Shown piece by piece: positions 38,728 through 45,821 of a stretch of 64,000 nt of DNA. The stretch is from Acidocella aromatica (lineage in GTDB: Bacteria; Pseudomonadota; Alphaproteobacteria; Acetobacterales; Acetobacteraceae), in the NCBI RefSeq assembly GCF_014201825.1, contig NZ_JACHFJ010000003.1, positions 186,001 through 250,000 on the forward strand, in the 5' to 3' direction. The position numbers and the translations under genes are program-made. Within the stretch, counting starts at the first letter, position 1; the number at the start of each line of letters is the position of its first letter. Below the pieces are notes generated by a model, which did not search any database, was not told the DNA's origin, and saw nothing but the letters and a program-made list of their open reading frames with translations.

Positions 38728-38743
38728 CCACAAAATCCTGTGG
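38728..38743 (-). promoter_or_regulatory. NrdR-box-like palindrome, distal
   Basis: CCACAAAATCCTGTGG on the plus strand, with inverted CCACA/TGTGG arms. It begins 32 bp from the other box, the three-helical-turn spacing known for paired NrdR boxes. The adjacent TGTGGATAG (38739-38747) is also one base away from a DnaA box on the opposite strand. Confidence 0.45.
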
Positions 38744-38826
38744 ATAGCTTTTCCCGCGTTTGCTGCAATGGTCCAAATGCGCCGACGCAATGGACCAAGC
38801 GCGCGGCATCTCCTATACGGGGAATC

Positions 38827-39240
38827 ATGAGCACATCCAGCGCCGACGCTTCCGTCACCAAAGGTCGTTCCCTCGGTCTGTGCGGATTGTTCCGCAATCC
38901 GGGGTTGTATCTCCTCACGCTGTTCCGCGGCAAGTTCGTCGGGCGGGATGCGCAGGGCAACCAGTATTTCGAGCGTCCGTGGACGCGCGGGCGCACTCGC
39001 CGCTGGGTGGTGTATGCCGGTTCGGCCGATGCCTCGAAGGTACCGCCCGAGTGGCATGCCTGGCTGCATCATCTCACCGATGCACCGCTCTCCACCCCGG
39101 CCCGCTCCTGGCAGCGCCCGCACCGCGCGAACCCGACTGGCACCCCGGCAAGCTACCGTCCGCCCGGACACGAGTACCAGGGCGGCAAGCGCGCCAAGGT
39201 CTCTGCCGACTATGAAGCCTGGGCGCCGGACCAAGCATAA
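38827..39240 (+). CDS. NDUFA12-like complex I accessory subunit
   Basis: 137 residues of the NDUFA12/B17.2 family: LFRGKFVGRDAQGNQYFE, then RRWVVYAGSADASKVPPEWHAWLHH and a C-terminal YEAWAPD. Alphaproteobacterial complex I contains this mitochondrial-type accessory subunit in the peripheral arm. The ATG at 38827 is chosen because upstream in-frame codons are not conserved and cross the promoter region. It is followed with no gap by mlaD and then the DUF2155 gene, a gene order common in alphaproteobacteria. The 14 core subunits are encoded about 15 kb away. Confidence 0.93.
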   Translation: MSTSSADASVTKGRSLGLCGLFRNPGLYLLTLFRGKFVGRDAQGNQYFERPWTRGRTRRWVVYAGSADASKVPPEWHAWLHHLTDAPLSTPARSWQRPHRANPTGTPASYRPPGHEYQGGKRAKVSADYEAWAPDQA

Positions 39241-39735
39241 ATGAGCCGCAGGCTTCCTGAGCTTCTCACCGGGTTCGCGGTCATCGCGGCCGCGGCCGTG
39301 TTTCTCGCCTACGCGCTGCTCAGCACGGGCGAGGTGAGCACGGGCGGTTACGCGCTGACAGCCCGGTTCGGCAGCGTGGGCGGCCTTACCGTGGGGTCGG
39401 ACGTGAAGATCGGCGGCGTGATTGTCGGCCATGTGGCCAACGAGACGCTCGACCCGGTGACCTACGCCGCCATCGTGCGCCTCAATATCAACAACGGTAT
39501 CAAGATCCCCGACGACAGCAGCGCCTCCATCACCTCTGACGGGCTGCTCGGCGGCGTTTATGTCGCGGTGTCGCCCGGCGGCTCCAACACCATGCTCGCC
39601 CCCGGCTCCGCGTTTCCGGTAACGCAATCCGCCATCAACGTGCAGGACCTGATCGGCAAGTTCATCTTCTCGATGGGCGGTTCCTCCAGCAAATCCCCCG
39701 CGCCGCCCTCCGCCACGCCGCAGGCGGCGCCGTAA
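39241..39735 (+). CDS. mlaD: MlaD-family lipid-transport substrate-binding protein
   Basis: 164 residues: one N-terminal membrane anchor (LLTGFAVIAAAAVFLAYALL) and a periplasmic MCE domain (LTARFGSVGGLTVGSDVKIGG, then the pore-loop region SDGLLGGVYVAVSPGG). MlaD hexamers shuttle phospholipids with the MlaFEB transporter, which is not in this window. The ATG follows the TAA of the NDUFA12-like gene with no gap. Confidence 0.92.
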   Translation: MSRRLPELLTGFAVIAAAAVFLAYALLSTGEVSTGGYALTARFGSVGGLTVGSDVKIGGVIVGHVANETLDPVTYAAIVRLNINNGIKIPDDSSASITSDGLLGGVYVAVSPGGSNTMLAPGSAFPVTQSAINVQDLIGKFIFSMGGSSSKSPAPPSATPQAAP

Positions 39736-39740
39736 CCGCC

Positions 39741-40382
39741 ATGCGTATTTCCGCCGCGGCTCTGTTGTTGCTTATGGGTCCAGGCGTGGCCTGGGCGCAG
39801 AACGATCAGAGCATGATCGTCATCCCGCCCGCCCCGCCGGTTGTCGCCGCGCCGTCCTCCGCCGCGCCCGCGCCGGTGGCGCCTGCCGCGCCCGTGGCAT
39901 CCCAGACGCTGCCCGCCGTACCACCCGTGCAGTCGCAGACCTTGCCCGCCGTGCCGCCGGTGCCGAGCGCGGCCACAACACCGCCTCCCGCCGCCGTTCC
40001 CGCGCAGCCCGGCACGCCTCCCGCACAGGCTGCTAGCACGCAGCCGGCCCCGCCGGATATCGCCCCCATCCCGGCGAATGACTGGACCCCCGGCCATACC
40101 GCCACGCTTGGCGTGCTCAACGAGGTCGATGGCAGCACCTCCCAGGTTTCGGTGCCCGTTGGCGGCCAGCCCGCCAAGGCGGGCGACGTGCTGGTGAGCG
40201 TGCAGGCCTGCGCCACGCGCCCGCCGCAGGATCTGCCGGACACCGCCGTGTTCCTGACCGTGCAGCCTGCCGATGGCGGTGGCGCCGCCCCGCTTTATCG
40301 CGGCTGGATGCTGCGCTCCGCCCCCGGCGCCGCCGTTGTGGGCAACGCGGCTGAGAGCTTCCGGGTCATCAGCTGCAGCTAG
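39741..40382 (+). CDS. DUF2155-family secreted protein with Pro/Ala-rich linker
   Basis: 213 residues. A signal peptide (MRISAAALLLLMGPGVAWA) precedes a low-complexity Pro/Ala region (about 30-105) that contains the repeat SQTLPAVPPV twice. The C-terminal DUF2155 domain has TATLGVLNEVDGSTSQVSVPVGG, two cysteines (VQACATRP and VISCS) and LYRGWMLRSAPG. The function of the family is unknown; it is regularly found after NDUFA12 and mlaD in alphaproteobacteria. It starts 5 nt after mlaD. Confidence 0.85.
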   Translation: MRISAAALLLLMGPGVAWAQNDQSMIVIPPAPPVVAAPSSAAPAPVAPAAPVASQTLPAVPPVQSQTLPAVPPVPSAATTPPPAAVPAQPGTPPAQAASTQPAPPDIAPIPANDWTPGHTATLGVLNEVDGSTSQVSVPVGGQPAKAGDVLVSVQACATRPPQDLPDTAVFLTVQPADGGGAAPLYRGWMLRSAPGAAVVGNAAESFRVISCS

Positions 40383-40398
40383 GCCGCCCGTTCATGGG

Positions 40399-40427
40399 TT
40401 GTGCCGAAAATACAACAGCTTCATAAT
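40399..40427 (+). promoter_or_regulatory. Candidate sigma-70-type promoter of the first OmpA-like gene
   Basis: TTGTGC (40399-40404), 17 nt, then CATAAT (40422-40427). It implies a leader of roughly 85 nt before the ATG at 40518. Confidence 0.5.
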
Positions 40428-40517
40428 GTTGCCGCTGTCCGCCGATGGCCTCTGTTTTACCCCCGCCGTGGCCGCTAAATAGCACTCGGCCCATCTGTCA
40501 TCACTTGGAGTTTCTCC

Positions 40518-41573
40518 ATGAACCTGCGCCTTGTCCTTGCCGCCGCGACCTGCTTTTCCCTGCCGCTGGCAGTCCATGCGCAGCCGGTCAGCGGCCCGTA
40601 TATCGGCCTCGAGGCCGGCACCTCGTTCCAGCAGCCGGTAAAGTATAACGAATCCCTGGGCGGGAGCTTCGGCAAAACGCTGTACCGCGAGTCCTACGCG
40701 GGCGATGCCTATGCGGGTTACGGCTTCGGCAATGGCTGGCGCGTGCAGCTCGAGGTCGACGATCTGCACTCCACCCTCGCCGAGACGCAGAACAGCGCCT
40801 ATGGCCATGTCAGTTCCAACGGCACGCGCAGCAGCTTCGGCCCGATGGTCAACGCGCTGTACGATTTCAACGCCAGCCTGCCGGTCTTCCCCTATATCGG
40901 CGCGGGCATGGGCTATCAGTGGACGCACCTGTCCTCACGCGATCCCAACTTCGCCTATGGTGGCACCGAGGGCAGCCCGGCCTTCGACGTCATCGTCGGC
41001 CTGTCCTATCCGGTGCCCTGGGTGCGCGGGCTCTCCGCCACCGCCGAATACCGCTACATGCAGCTGTTCAGCGACACCACCATGCATGGCACCGTTGACG
41101 GCGTTTCAGACAACATCAAGTTCCGCAGCGCCTCCAGCCATAACCTGTTCCTGGGCCTGCGCTACCAGCTGTTCAGCCCGCCGCCACTGGCGCCCGTTCC
41201 CGCGGCAGCGGCGGCCCCCGAGGCCGCGCCCGCTCCGGCGCCGGCCAAGACCTATCTTGTGTTTTTCGACTGGAACAAGGCCAGCCTGAACCCGCGCGCG
41301 ACGCAGATCATCTCCCAAGCGGCGTCCGACTCCAAGACGCAGAACGTCACCACCCTCAACGTCTCCGGCTATACCGACACCTCGGGCACGCCGCAGTACA
41401 ATCAGGGCCTGTCAGAGCGGCGTGCGAAAGCTGTCGCCGCGCAGCTGGTGCGCGATGGTGTGCCGGCTTCCGAGATCGAGATCCACGCTTACGGCGAGAC
41501 GCATCTGCTGGTGTCGACCGGTCCGGACGTGCGTGAGCCGCAGAACCGCCGCGTCGAGATCGTTCTCCAGTAA
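40518..41573 (+). CDS. OmpA-like outer-membrane beta-barrel protein (copy 1)
   Basis: 351 residues. A signal peptide (MNLRLVLAAATCFSLPLAVHA) precedes an eight-strand OmpA/OmpX-like barrel (about 22-225; GPYIGLEAGTSF, ALYDFNASLPVFPYIGAGMGYQW). A Pro/Ala linker follows, then a C-terminal OmpA peptidoglycan-binding domain (VFFDWNKASLNPRATQII, VSGYTDTSGTPQYNQGLSERRAKAV). It tethers the outer membrane to the cell wall. A strong terminator follows, and a close paralogue lies immediately downstream. Confidence 0.93.
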   Translation: MNLRLVLAAATCFSLPLAVHAQPVSGPYIGLEAGTSFQQPVKYNESLGGSFGKTLYRESYAGDAYAGYGFGNGWRVQLEVDDLHSTLAETQNSAYGHVSSNGTRSSFGPMVNALYDFNASLPVFPYIGAGMGYQWTHLSSRDPNFAYGGTEGSPAFDVIVGLSYPVPWVRGLSATAEYRYMQLFSDTTMHGTVDGVSDNIKFRSASSHNLFLGLRYQLFSPPPLAPVPAAAAAPEAAPAPAPAKTYLVFFDWNKASLNPRATQIISQAASDSKTQNVTTLNVSGYTDTSGTPQYNQGLSERRAKAVAAQLVRDGVPASEIEIHAYGETHLLVSTGPDVREPQNRRVEIVLQ

Positions 41574-41593
41574 CGCTGTTACGCGCAACGAAG

Positions 41594-41624
41594 AACCCCG
41601 GCGGGAAACCGCCGGGGTTTTTTT
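41594..41624 (+). terminator. Rho-independent terminator after OmpA-like copy 1
   Basis: A perfect 11-bp stem, AACCCCGGCGG (41594-41604) with CCGCCGGGGTT (41609-41619), and a GAAA tetraloop. The T-run is at 41618-41624. Confidence 0.93.
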
Positions 41625-41748
41625 GTGCCGTGAAGTTCGTAGCAAATATGCAACACATTTGGGGAAAAGTGGCGGAAAACCAAGTGTATCCTGGCGAAAA
41701 CATCGTTAGGACAGTAGCTTGTTGCAAAACCTTGAGGAGAGTTCTGAC

Positions 41749-42810
41749 ATGAAACTTCGTCTCGCGCTTGCCGCCGCCACCTGCATGGCTCTGCCGCTCG
41801 CGGCCCATGCCCAGTATGTCACAGGCCCGTATATCGGCCTCGGCGCTGGCACCAGCCTTCTCAACCCGACCAACTACCTGTTCCATCAGACTGGCGAGAC
41901 CGGAAAGTTCCATTGGCACCCGTCCTATGCTGGTCTGGTTGATGCCGGTTACGGCTTCGGCAACGGCTTCCGTGTTGAGGTCAGCTTCGATTACGACCGC
42001 AACACGCTGCATTCGGCCAGTGAGAATGGCAATCACTTCCGTCTGTTCGGTGGTGAGAACAAGTACGGCCCGATGTTGAACGTGTTGTATGATATCAATG
42101 TCGGCCTGCCCGTGATCCCGTATGTCGGCGCCGGCGCTGGCTATCAGTGGGTCAAGTTCAACAACGACATTGGCAATGGTGTCACCCGCATCGGCGGCAC
42201 CGAGGGCAGCTTCGCCTATGACGTGATCGCCGGTCTGTCCTATCCGTTGCCGTGGGTTCCGGGCCTCTCCGCCACCGCCGAATACCGCTTCATGCAGCTG
42301 ACCCAGAGCCGCAACTACGCTGCTCACGCCATCGAACTCGGCTCGAGCCAGGTGAAGATCGGCGATGAATCCAGCCATACCTTCCTGCTGGGCCTGCGCT
42401 ACCAGCTGTTCAACGCTCCGGCTCCTGCCCCGGCTCCGGCGCCCGCTCCGGCCCCGATGGCGGCCCCGGCCCCGGCTCCGGCCAAGACCTACTTGGTGTT
42501 CTTCGACTGGGACAAGTACAACCTGACCCCGCGCGCGACGCAGATCATCGCCCAGGCAGCGTCCGACTCGAAGACGCAGAACGTCACCACCCTGGACGTT
42601 TCCGGCTATACCGATACCTCGGGCACCGCGCAGTACAACCAGGGCCTGTCCGAGCGCCGCGCCAAGGCTGTCGCCGCGCAGCTGGTGCAGGATGGCGTGC
42701 CTGCCTCCGAGATCGAGATCCATGCCTATGGCGAGACGCATCTGCTGGTGCCGACCGGCCCGGGCGTGCGTGAGCCGCAGAACCGCCGCGTCGAGATCGT
42801 TCTCAAGTAA
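41749..42810 (+). CDS. OmpA-like outer-membrane beta-barrel protein (copy 2)
   Basis: 353 residues, with the same architecture as copy 1: signal peptide MKLRLALAAATCMALPLAAHA, barrel domain, a linker of repeated Ala-Pro, and an OmpA domain. The last 110 residues are nearly identical to copy 1, whereas the barrels have diverged clearly, especially in the surface loops. The ATG at 41749 has GAGGAG (41734-41739) upstream. It is separated from copy 1 by a terminator, so it is expressed separately. Confidence 0.93.
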   Translation: MKLRLALAAATCMALPLAAHAQYVTGPYIGLGAGTSLLNPTNYLFHQTGETGKFHWHPSYAGLVDAGYGFGNGFRVEVSFDYDRNTLHSASENGNHFRLFGGENKYGPMLNVLYDINVGLPVIPYVGAGAGYQWVKFNNDIGNGVTRIGGTEGSFAYDVIAGLSYPLPWVPGLSATAEYRFMQLTQSRNYAAHAIELGSSQVKIGDESSHTFLLGLRYQLFNAPAPAPAPAPAPAPMAAPAPAPAKTYLVFFDWDKYNLTPRATQIIAQAASDSKTQNVTTLDVSGYTDTSGTAQYNQGLSERRAKAVAAQLVQDGVPASEIEIHAYGETHLLVPTGPGVREPQNRRVEIVLK

Positions 42811-42832
42811 CGCTCCTCAGCGCCCAAAAGAA

Positions 42833-42860
42833 AACCCCGGCAAAAATGCCGGGGTTTTTT
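42833..42860. terminator. Bidirectional terminator between OmpA-like copy 2 and glutamate dehydrogenase
   Basis: AACCCCGGCA (42833-42842) pairs with TGCCGGGGTT (42847-42856) around AAAA. It has a T-run to 42860 on one side and an A-rich stretch (42827-42834) on the other, so it can stop transcripts of both convergent genes. Confidence 0.88.
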
Positions 42861-42880
42861 ATTGTCCGAAACCGGGAGGG

Positions 42881-44194
42881 TTATGGGTAAAGGCCGCGCT
42901 CCTCGCGGGCGGTGAGGATGCGCCCGCAGGCCACGACGAAGGCACCGGTACGCAGGCTGATCTTGAGGCGCTCCGCCGTATCCCAGATATGCCCGAGCGC
43001 GCCGGTGATGATCTTGTCGAGACGCATGTTGATCTCGTCCTCGCTCCAGAAGAACGACGAAAAATCCTGCACCCATTCGAAGTAGGAGACGATCACGCCG
43101 CCCGCGTTGCAGATCACGTCCGGCAGCACGGCCACGCCGCGCTGGGCCAGGATGTCGTCGGCCTCGGGTACGGTGGGGCCGTTGGCGGCTTCCAGCACCA
43201 CCTTAGCGGTTAGGCGCTCGGCGCGGGCGGCGGTGATTTGCCCTTCCAGCGCGGCGGGGATCAGCACGTCCATCTGCACGTTCCAGAAATCCTCCGCGCC
43301 GATGACCTCGGCCCCCATGAACCCGGCCACACTGCCGAATTGCTGCACATGGGCGGTCAGCGCCGCCACATCCATCCCGCCCGGATTGTAGATCGTGCCA
43401 CCATGGTCCTGCACGGCGACGATCTTGGCGCCAGAAGCGGCGAAAAGTTCCGCCGCGGGCGCGCCGACATTGCCGAAGCCCTGGATGGCGATGCGCGCGC
43501 CTTCCAGCTTTATCTTCAGGCGGCGCATCGCCTCGCGCCCGGTCACGAACACGCCATGCCCGGTGGCCTTCACGCGGCCCAGCGAGCCGCCGAGGTTGAT
43601 CGGCTTGCCGGTGACCACGCCGGTCGCTGTGGCGCCGGTGTTCATGGAGTAGGTATCCATCATCCAGGCCATTACCTGGGCGTTGGTGTTCACATCCGGT
43701 GCGGGAATGTCCCGATGCGGACCGATGATGATGCCGATCTCACTGGTATAGCGGCGGGTGACACGCTCCAGCTCCTTGAACGACAATTTCTTGGGATCGA
43801 CTCGGATGCCGCCTTTCGCGCCGCCATAAGGCAGGTTCACGGCGGCGTTCTTCACCGTCATCCAGGCGGAGAGGGCCATCACCTCTTCGAGCGTGACATG
43901 GGGGTGGTAGCGCACACCGCCCTTGCCCGGCCCGCGCGAGAGATTGTGCTGCACGCGGTAGCCCTCGAAATGCGCGATCTCGCCGTTATCCAGCTCGATG
44001 GGCACGTCGACGATGAGGGCGCGCTTGGGGCGGCGCAGTGTTTCCGCCCAGCGGGCCTGAGCGCCGATATAGGGCAGAACGCGGTCCACCTGCGCCAGAT
44101 ATGTGCCCCACGGGCTGGTGGGCGAGGGGTGGACATAGGACAGGCCAGGAAACGTGGGGGAGGAGGGGGAAATAGGTTGGCCGATATCAGCCAT
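42881..44194 (-). CDS. gdh: Glutamate dehydrogenase (Glu/Leu/Phe/Val dehydrogenase family)
   Basis: 437 residues. The N-terminal substrate domain has [15 protein letters not shown] and the catalytic-lysine motif [10 protein letters not shown]. The NAD(P)-binding domain has the Rossmann motif [25 protein letters not shown]. It interconverts glutamate and 2-oxoglutarate plus ammonia. Neighbouring genes for GABA aminotransferase and aldehyde dehydrogenase suggest a catabolic role supplying or recycling 2-oxoglutarate. GGAG lies 10 nt upstream of the ATG. A terminator separates it from the upstream gabT. Confidence 0.94.
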   Translation of the reverse strand: MADIGQPISPSSPTFPGLSYVHPSPTSPWGTYLAQVDRVLPYIGAQARWAETLRRPKRALIVDVPIELDNGEIAHFEGYRVQHNLSRGPGKGGVRYHPHVTLEEVMALSAWMTVKNAAVNLPYGGAKGGIRVDPKKLSFKELERVTRRYTSEIGIIIGPHRDIPAPDVNTNAQVMAWMMDTYSMNTGATATGVVTGKPINLGGSLGRVKATGHGVFVTGREAMRRLKIKLEGARIAIQGFGNVGAPAAELFAASGAKIVAVQDHGGTIYNPGGMDVAALTAHVQQFGSVAGFMGAEVIGAEDFWNVQMDVLIPAALEGQITAARAERLTAKVVLEAANGPTVPEADDILAQRGVAVLPDVICNAGGVIVSYFEWVQDFSSFFWSEDEINMRLDKIITGALGHIWDTAERLKISLRTGAFVVACGRILTAREERGLYP

Positions 44195-44254
44195 GGCGAA
44201 TACTCCGTGTACGGTCGTCTTGCTTTGCTCGTCCCGGTTTCTGTGCCCGGGATG

Positions 44255-44284
44255 AAAAACCCCGGGGCGTTGGCCGCCCCGGGG
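44255..44284 (-). terminator. Rho-independent terminator of gabT
   Basis: CCCCGGGGCG (44260-44269) pairs with CGCCCCGGGG (44275-44284). The AAAAA at 44255-44259 provides the U-tract on the minus strand. It lies directly downstream of the gabT stop. Confidence 0.88.
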
Positions 44285-44300
44285 GTCGTTTATGTCGGGA

Positions 44301-45602
44301 TCAGGCGGCGAGGATGGCCTTTTCCAGAATGTCCAGGGCCTCGGCGAAGACCTCGTCCTGAATCGTCAGCGGGTAGAGGAAGCGGATGATGTTGCCATAG
44401 GCGCCGCAGGTGAGCAGGATCAGCCCGTGCTCCTGGGCGAAGGTCTGCACGGCCTTGGCGGTCTCGGCGGAGGGCTTGCCGTCCTTGAAGAACTCAACGG
44501 CGACCATGCTGCCCGGGCCGCGCACGTCCACGATGGAGGGGGCCTTGCTCCGCAGCTCGTTCAGGCGGGCCTTCAGCGTGTCGCCCAGCTTGTTGGAGCG
44601 GTCGATCAGCTTGTCCTCGTCGATGATCTTCAGCACTTCCAGCGCCGCGGCCACGGCCAGCGGGTTACCTGCATAGGTGCCGCCCAGGCCGCCCGGGGCG
44701 GGGGCGTCCATCAGGTTGGCGCGGCCGGTGACACCGGCGATCGGCAGACCAGCGCCGATGGACTTGGCGAAGGTGAACAGGTCGAACTCGACGCCATGAT
44801 AATGCTCGGAGGCGAAGAACTTGCCGGTACGGGCGGCGCCGGCCTGCACTTCGTCGGCGATCAGCAGGATGCCATGCTCATCGGCCAGCTTGCGCAGGGC
44901 GTGCACGAACTCGGCCGGGGCCTGATAGAACCCGCCCTCGCCCTGCACGGGCTCGAGAATGAAGGCGGCGACGCGCTTGGGGTCGATGTCGCACTTGAAC
45001 AGGCGCTGAATGCCGGCCAGCGCGTCCTCAACCGAGATGCCATGCAGCGAGTTGGGGAACGGGGCGTGATAGACATCGCCCGGCATCGGGCCGAAGTTCA
45101 GCTTGTACGGCGCAACCTTGCCGGTGAGCGCCATGCCGAGGAAGGTGCGGCCGTGGAAGGCGGCGTCGAACGCGATGATGCCGGAGCGGCCGGTGGCGGC
45201 GCGGGCGATCTTCACGGCGTTCTCAACGGCTTCGGCGCCGGTGGTCACGAACAGGGTCTTCTTGGGGAAGTTGCCCGGGGCGCGGGCGGCGACCTTCTCG
45301 GCCAGCTCGACATAACCGGAATACGGCACGACCTGATAGCAGGTGTGGGTGAACTTGGCGGCCTGCTCCTGCACGGCGGCGACGATGCGCGGGTTGGCAT
45401 GGCCCAGGTTCAGCACGCCGATGCCACCGGCGAAGTCGATGTAGCGGTTGCCTTCAATGTCCCAGATTTCGGCGTTCTGGGCGCGGGCAGCGTAGAAGCT
45501 CTCCAGCACGCCAACGCCACGCGGCGTGATGGCCTGACGGCGGGCTTCCCAGCCCGCGTTGGTGCCGGCGGTCTGGGTGGGGGGGAGGTCGGCATTCGGC
45601 AT
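44301..45602 (-). CDS. gabT: 4-aminobutyrate aminotransferase (class III, PLP-dependent)
   Basis: 433 residues, class III aminotransferase. It has [36 protein letters not shown], the aspartate motif [15 protein letters not shown] and the PLP lysine in [17 protein letters not shown]. It moves the amino group of GABA to 2-oxoglutarate, giving succinate semialdehyde and glutamate; related diamine or ornithine substrates are possible. The ATG at 45600-45602 has AAGGAG (minus strand) at a good distance. It is divergent from a MocR-type regulator and upstream of gdh. Confidence 0.9.
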   Translation of the reverse strand: MPNADLPPTQTAGTNAGWEARRQAITPRGVGVLESFYAARAQNAEIWDIEGNRYIDFAGGIGVLNLGHANPRIVAAVQEQAAKFTHTCYQVVPYSGYVELAEKVAARAPGNFPKKTLFVTTGAEAVENAVKIARAATGRSGIIAFDAAFHGRTFLGMALTGKVAPYKLNFGPMPGDVYHAPFPNSLHGISVEDALAGIQRLFKCDIDPKRVAAFILEPVQGEGGFYQAPAEFVHALRKLADEHGILLIADEVQAGAARTGKFFASEHYHGVEFDLFTFAKSIGAGLPIAGVTGRANLMDAPAPGGLGGTYAGNPLAVAAALEVLKIIDEDKLIDRSNKLGDTLKARLNELRSKAPSIVDVRGPGSMVAVEFFKDGKPSAETAKAVQTFAQEHGLILLTCGAYGNIIRFLYPLTIQDEVFAEALDILEKAILAA

Positions 45603-45710
45603 GGGTACACTCCTTGGACGAAGGGATGGGGGCAGGCATGGGGATGCCCCCACTGCATGATGCTGCAACATTAGTCCGATGTGGCTCTGGCGGAAGGTCC
45701 AGTTTGCGCT

Positions 45711-45764
45711 ATTTTAGGGAGCCACTCGGACCTGATTACTCAGGCCCTCGTCAATATTTTAGGG
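45711..45764. repeat. Direct repeat ATTTTAGGG in the gabT-regulator intergenic region
   Basis: Two copies, 45711-45719 and 45756-45764, start 45 bp apart. Between and beside them are AGGTCCAG (45695-45702) and GGACCTGA (45728-45735), an inverted pair. MocR/GabR-type regulators often bind spaced direct repeats, so these are candidate operators for the divergent genes. Confidence 0.4.
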
Positions 45765-45773
45765 GGCGATTCA

Positions 45774-45811
45774 CCATTTGCTGTGAAGCGCCGCCGCTTC
45801 ACAGCAAATGG
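45774..45811. repeat. Perfect 17-bp inverted repeat upstream of the MocR-type regulator
   Basis: CCATTTGCTGTGAAGCG (45774-45790) and its exact complement CGCTTCACAGCAAATGG (45795-45811) are separated by four bases. The right arm ends 10 nt before the proposed GTG start of the regulator gene. There is no T-run, so it is not a simple terminator. It may be an operator, an mRNA hairpin limiting translation, or a copy of a dispersed palindrome. Confidence 0.8.
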
Positions 45812-45821
45812 ATCGCGCCCT

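Noticed and set aside
38739-38747. DnaA-box-like CTATCCACA (minus strand) upstream of the NrdJ-like gene
   Set aside because: It is a single near-match overlapping the distal NrdR-like palindrome and is not enough to call DnaA control.
39900-39965. Tandem repeat in the DUF2155 gene as a possible minisatellite or CRISPR-like repeat
   Set aside because: It is an in-frame Pro/Ala/Gln-rich linker repeat present only twice, normal for secreted proteins of this type.
42418-42484. GC-rich repetitive stretch in OmpA-like copy 2 as a mobile or regulatory repeat
   Set aside because: It encodes the Ala-Pro linker between barrel and OmpA domain and stays in frame.
45681-45821. N-terminal extension of the MocR-type regulator from the GTG at 45681
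   Set aside because: The extra 47 residues have no family resemblance, would be encoded by the palindrome, and would overlap the likely promoter and operator region shared with gabT.
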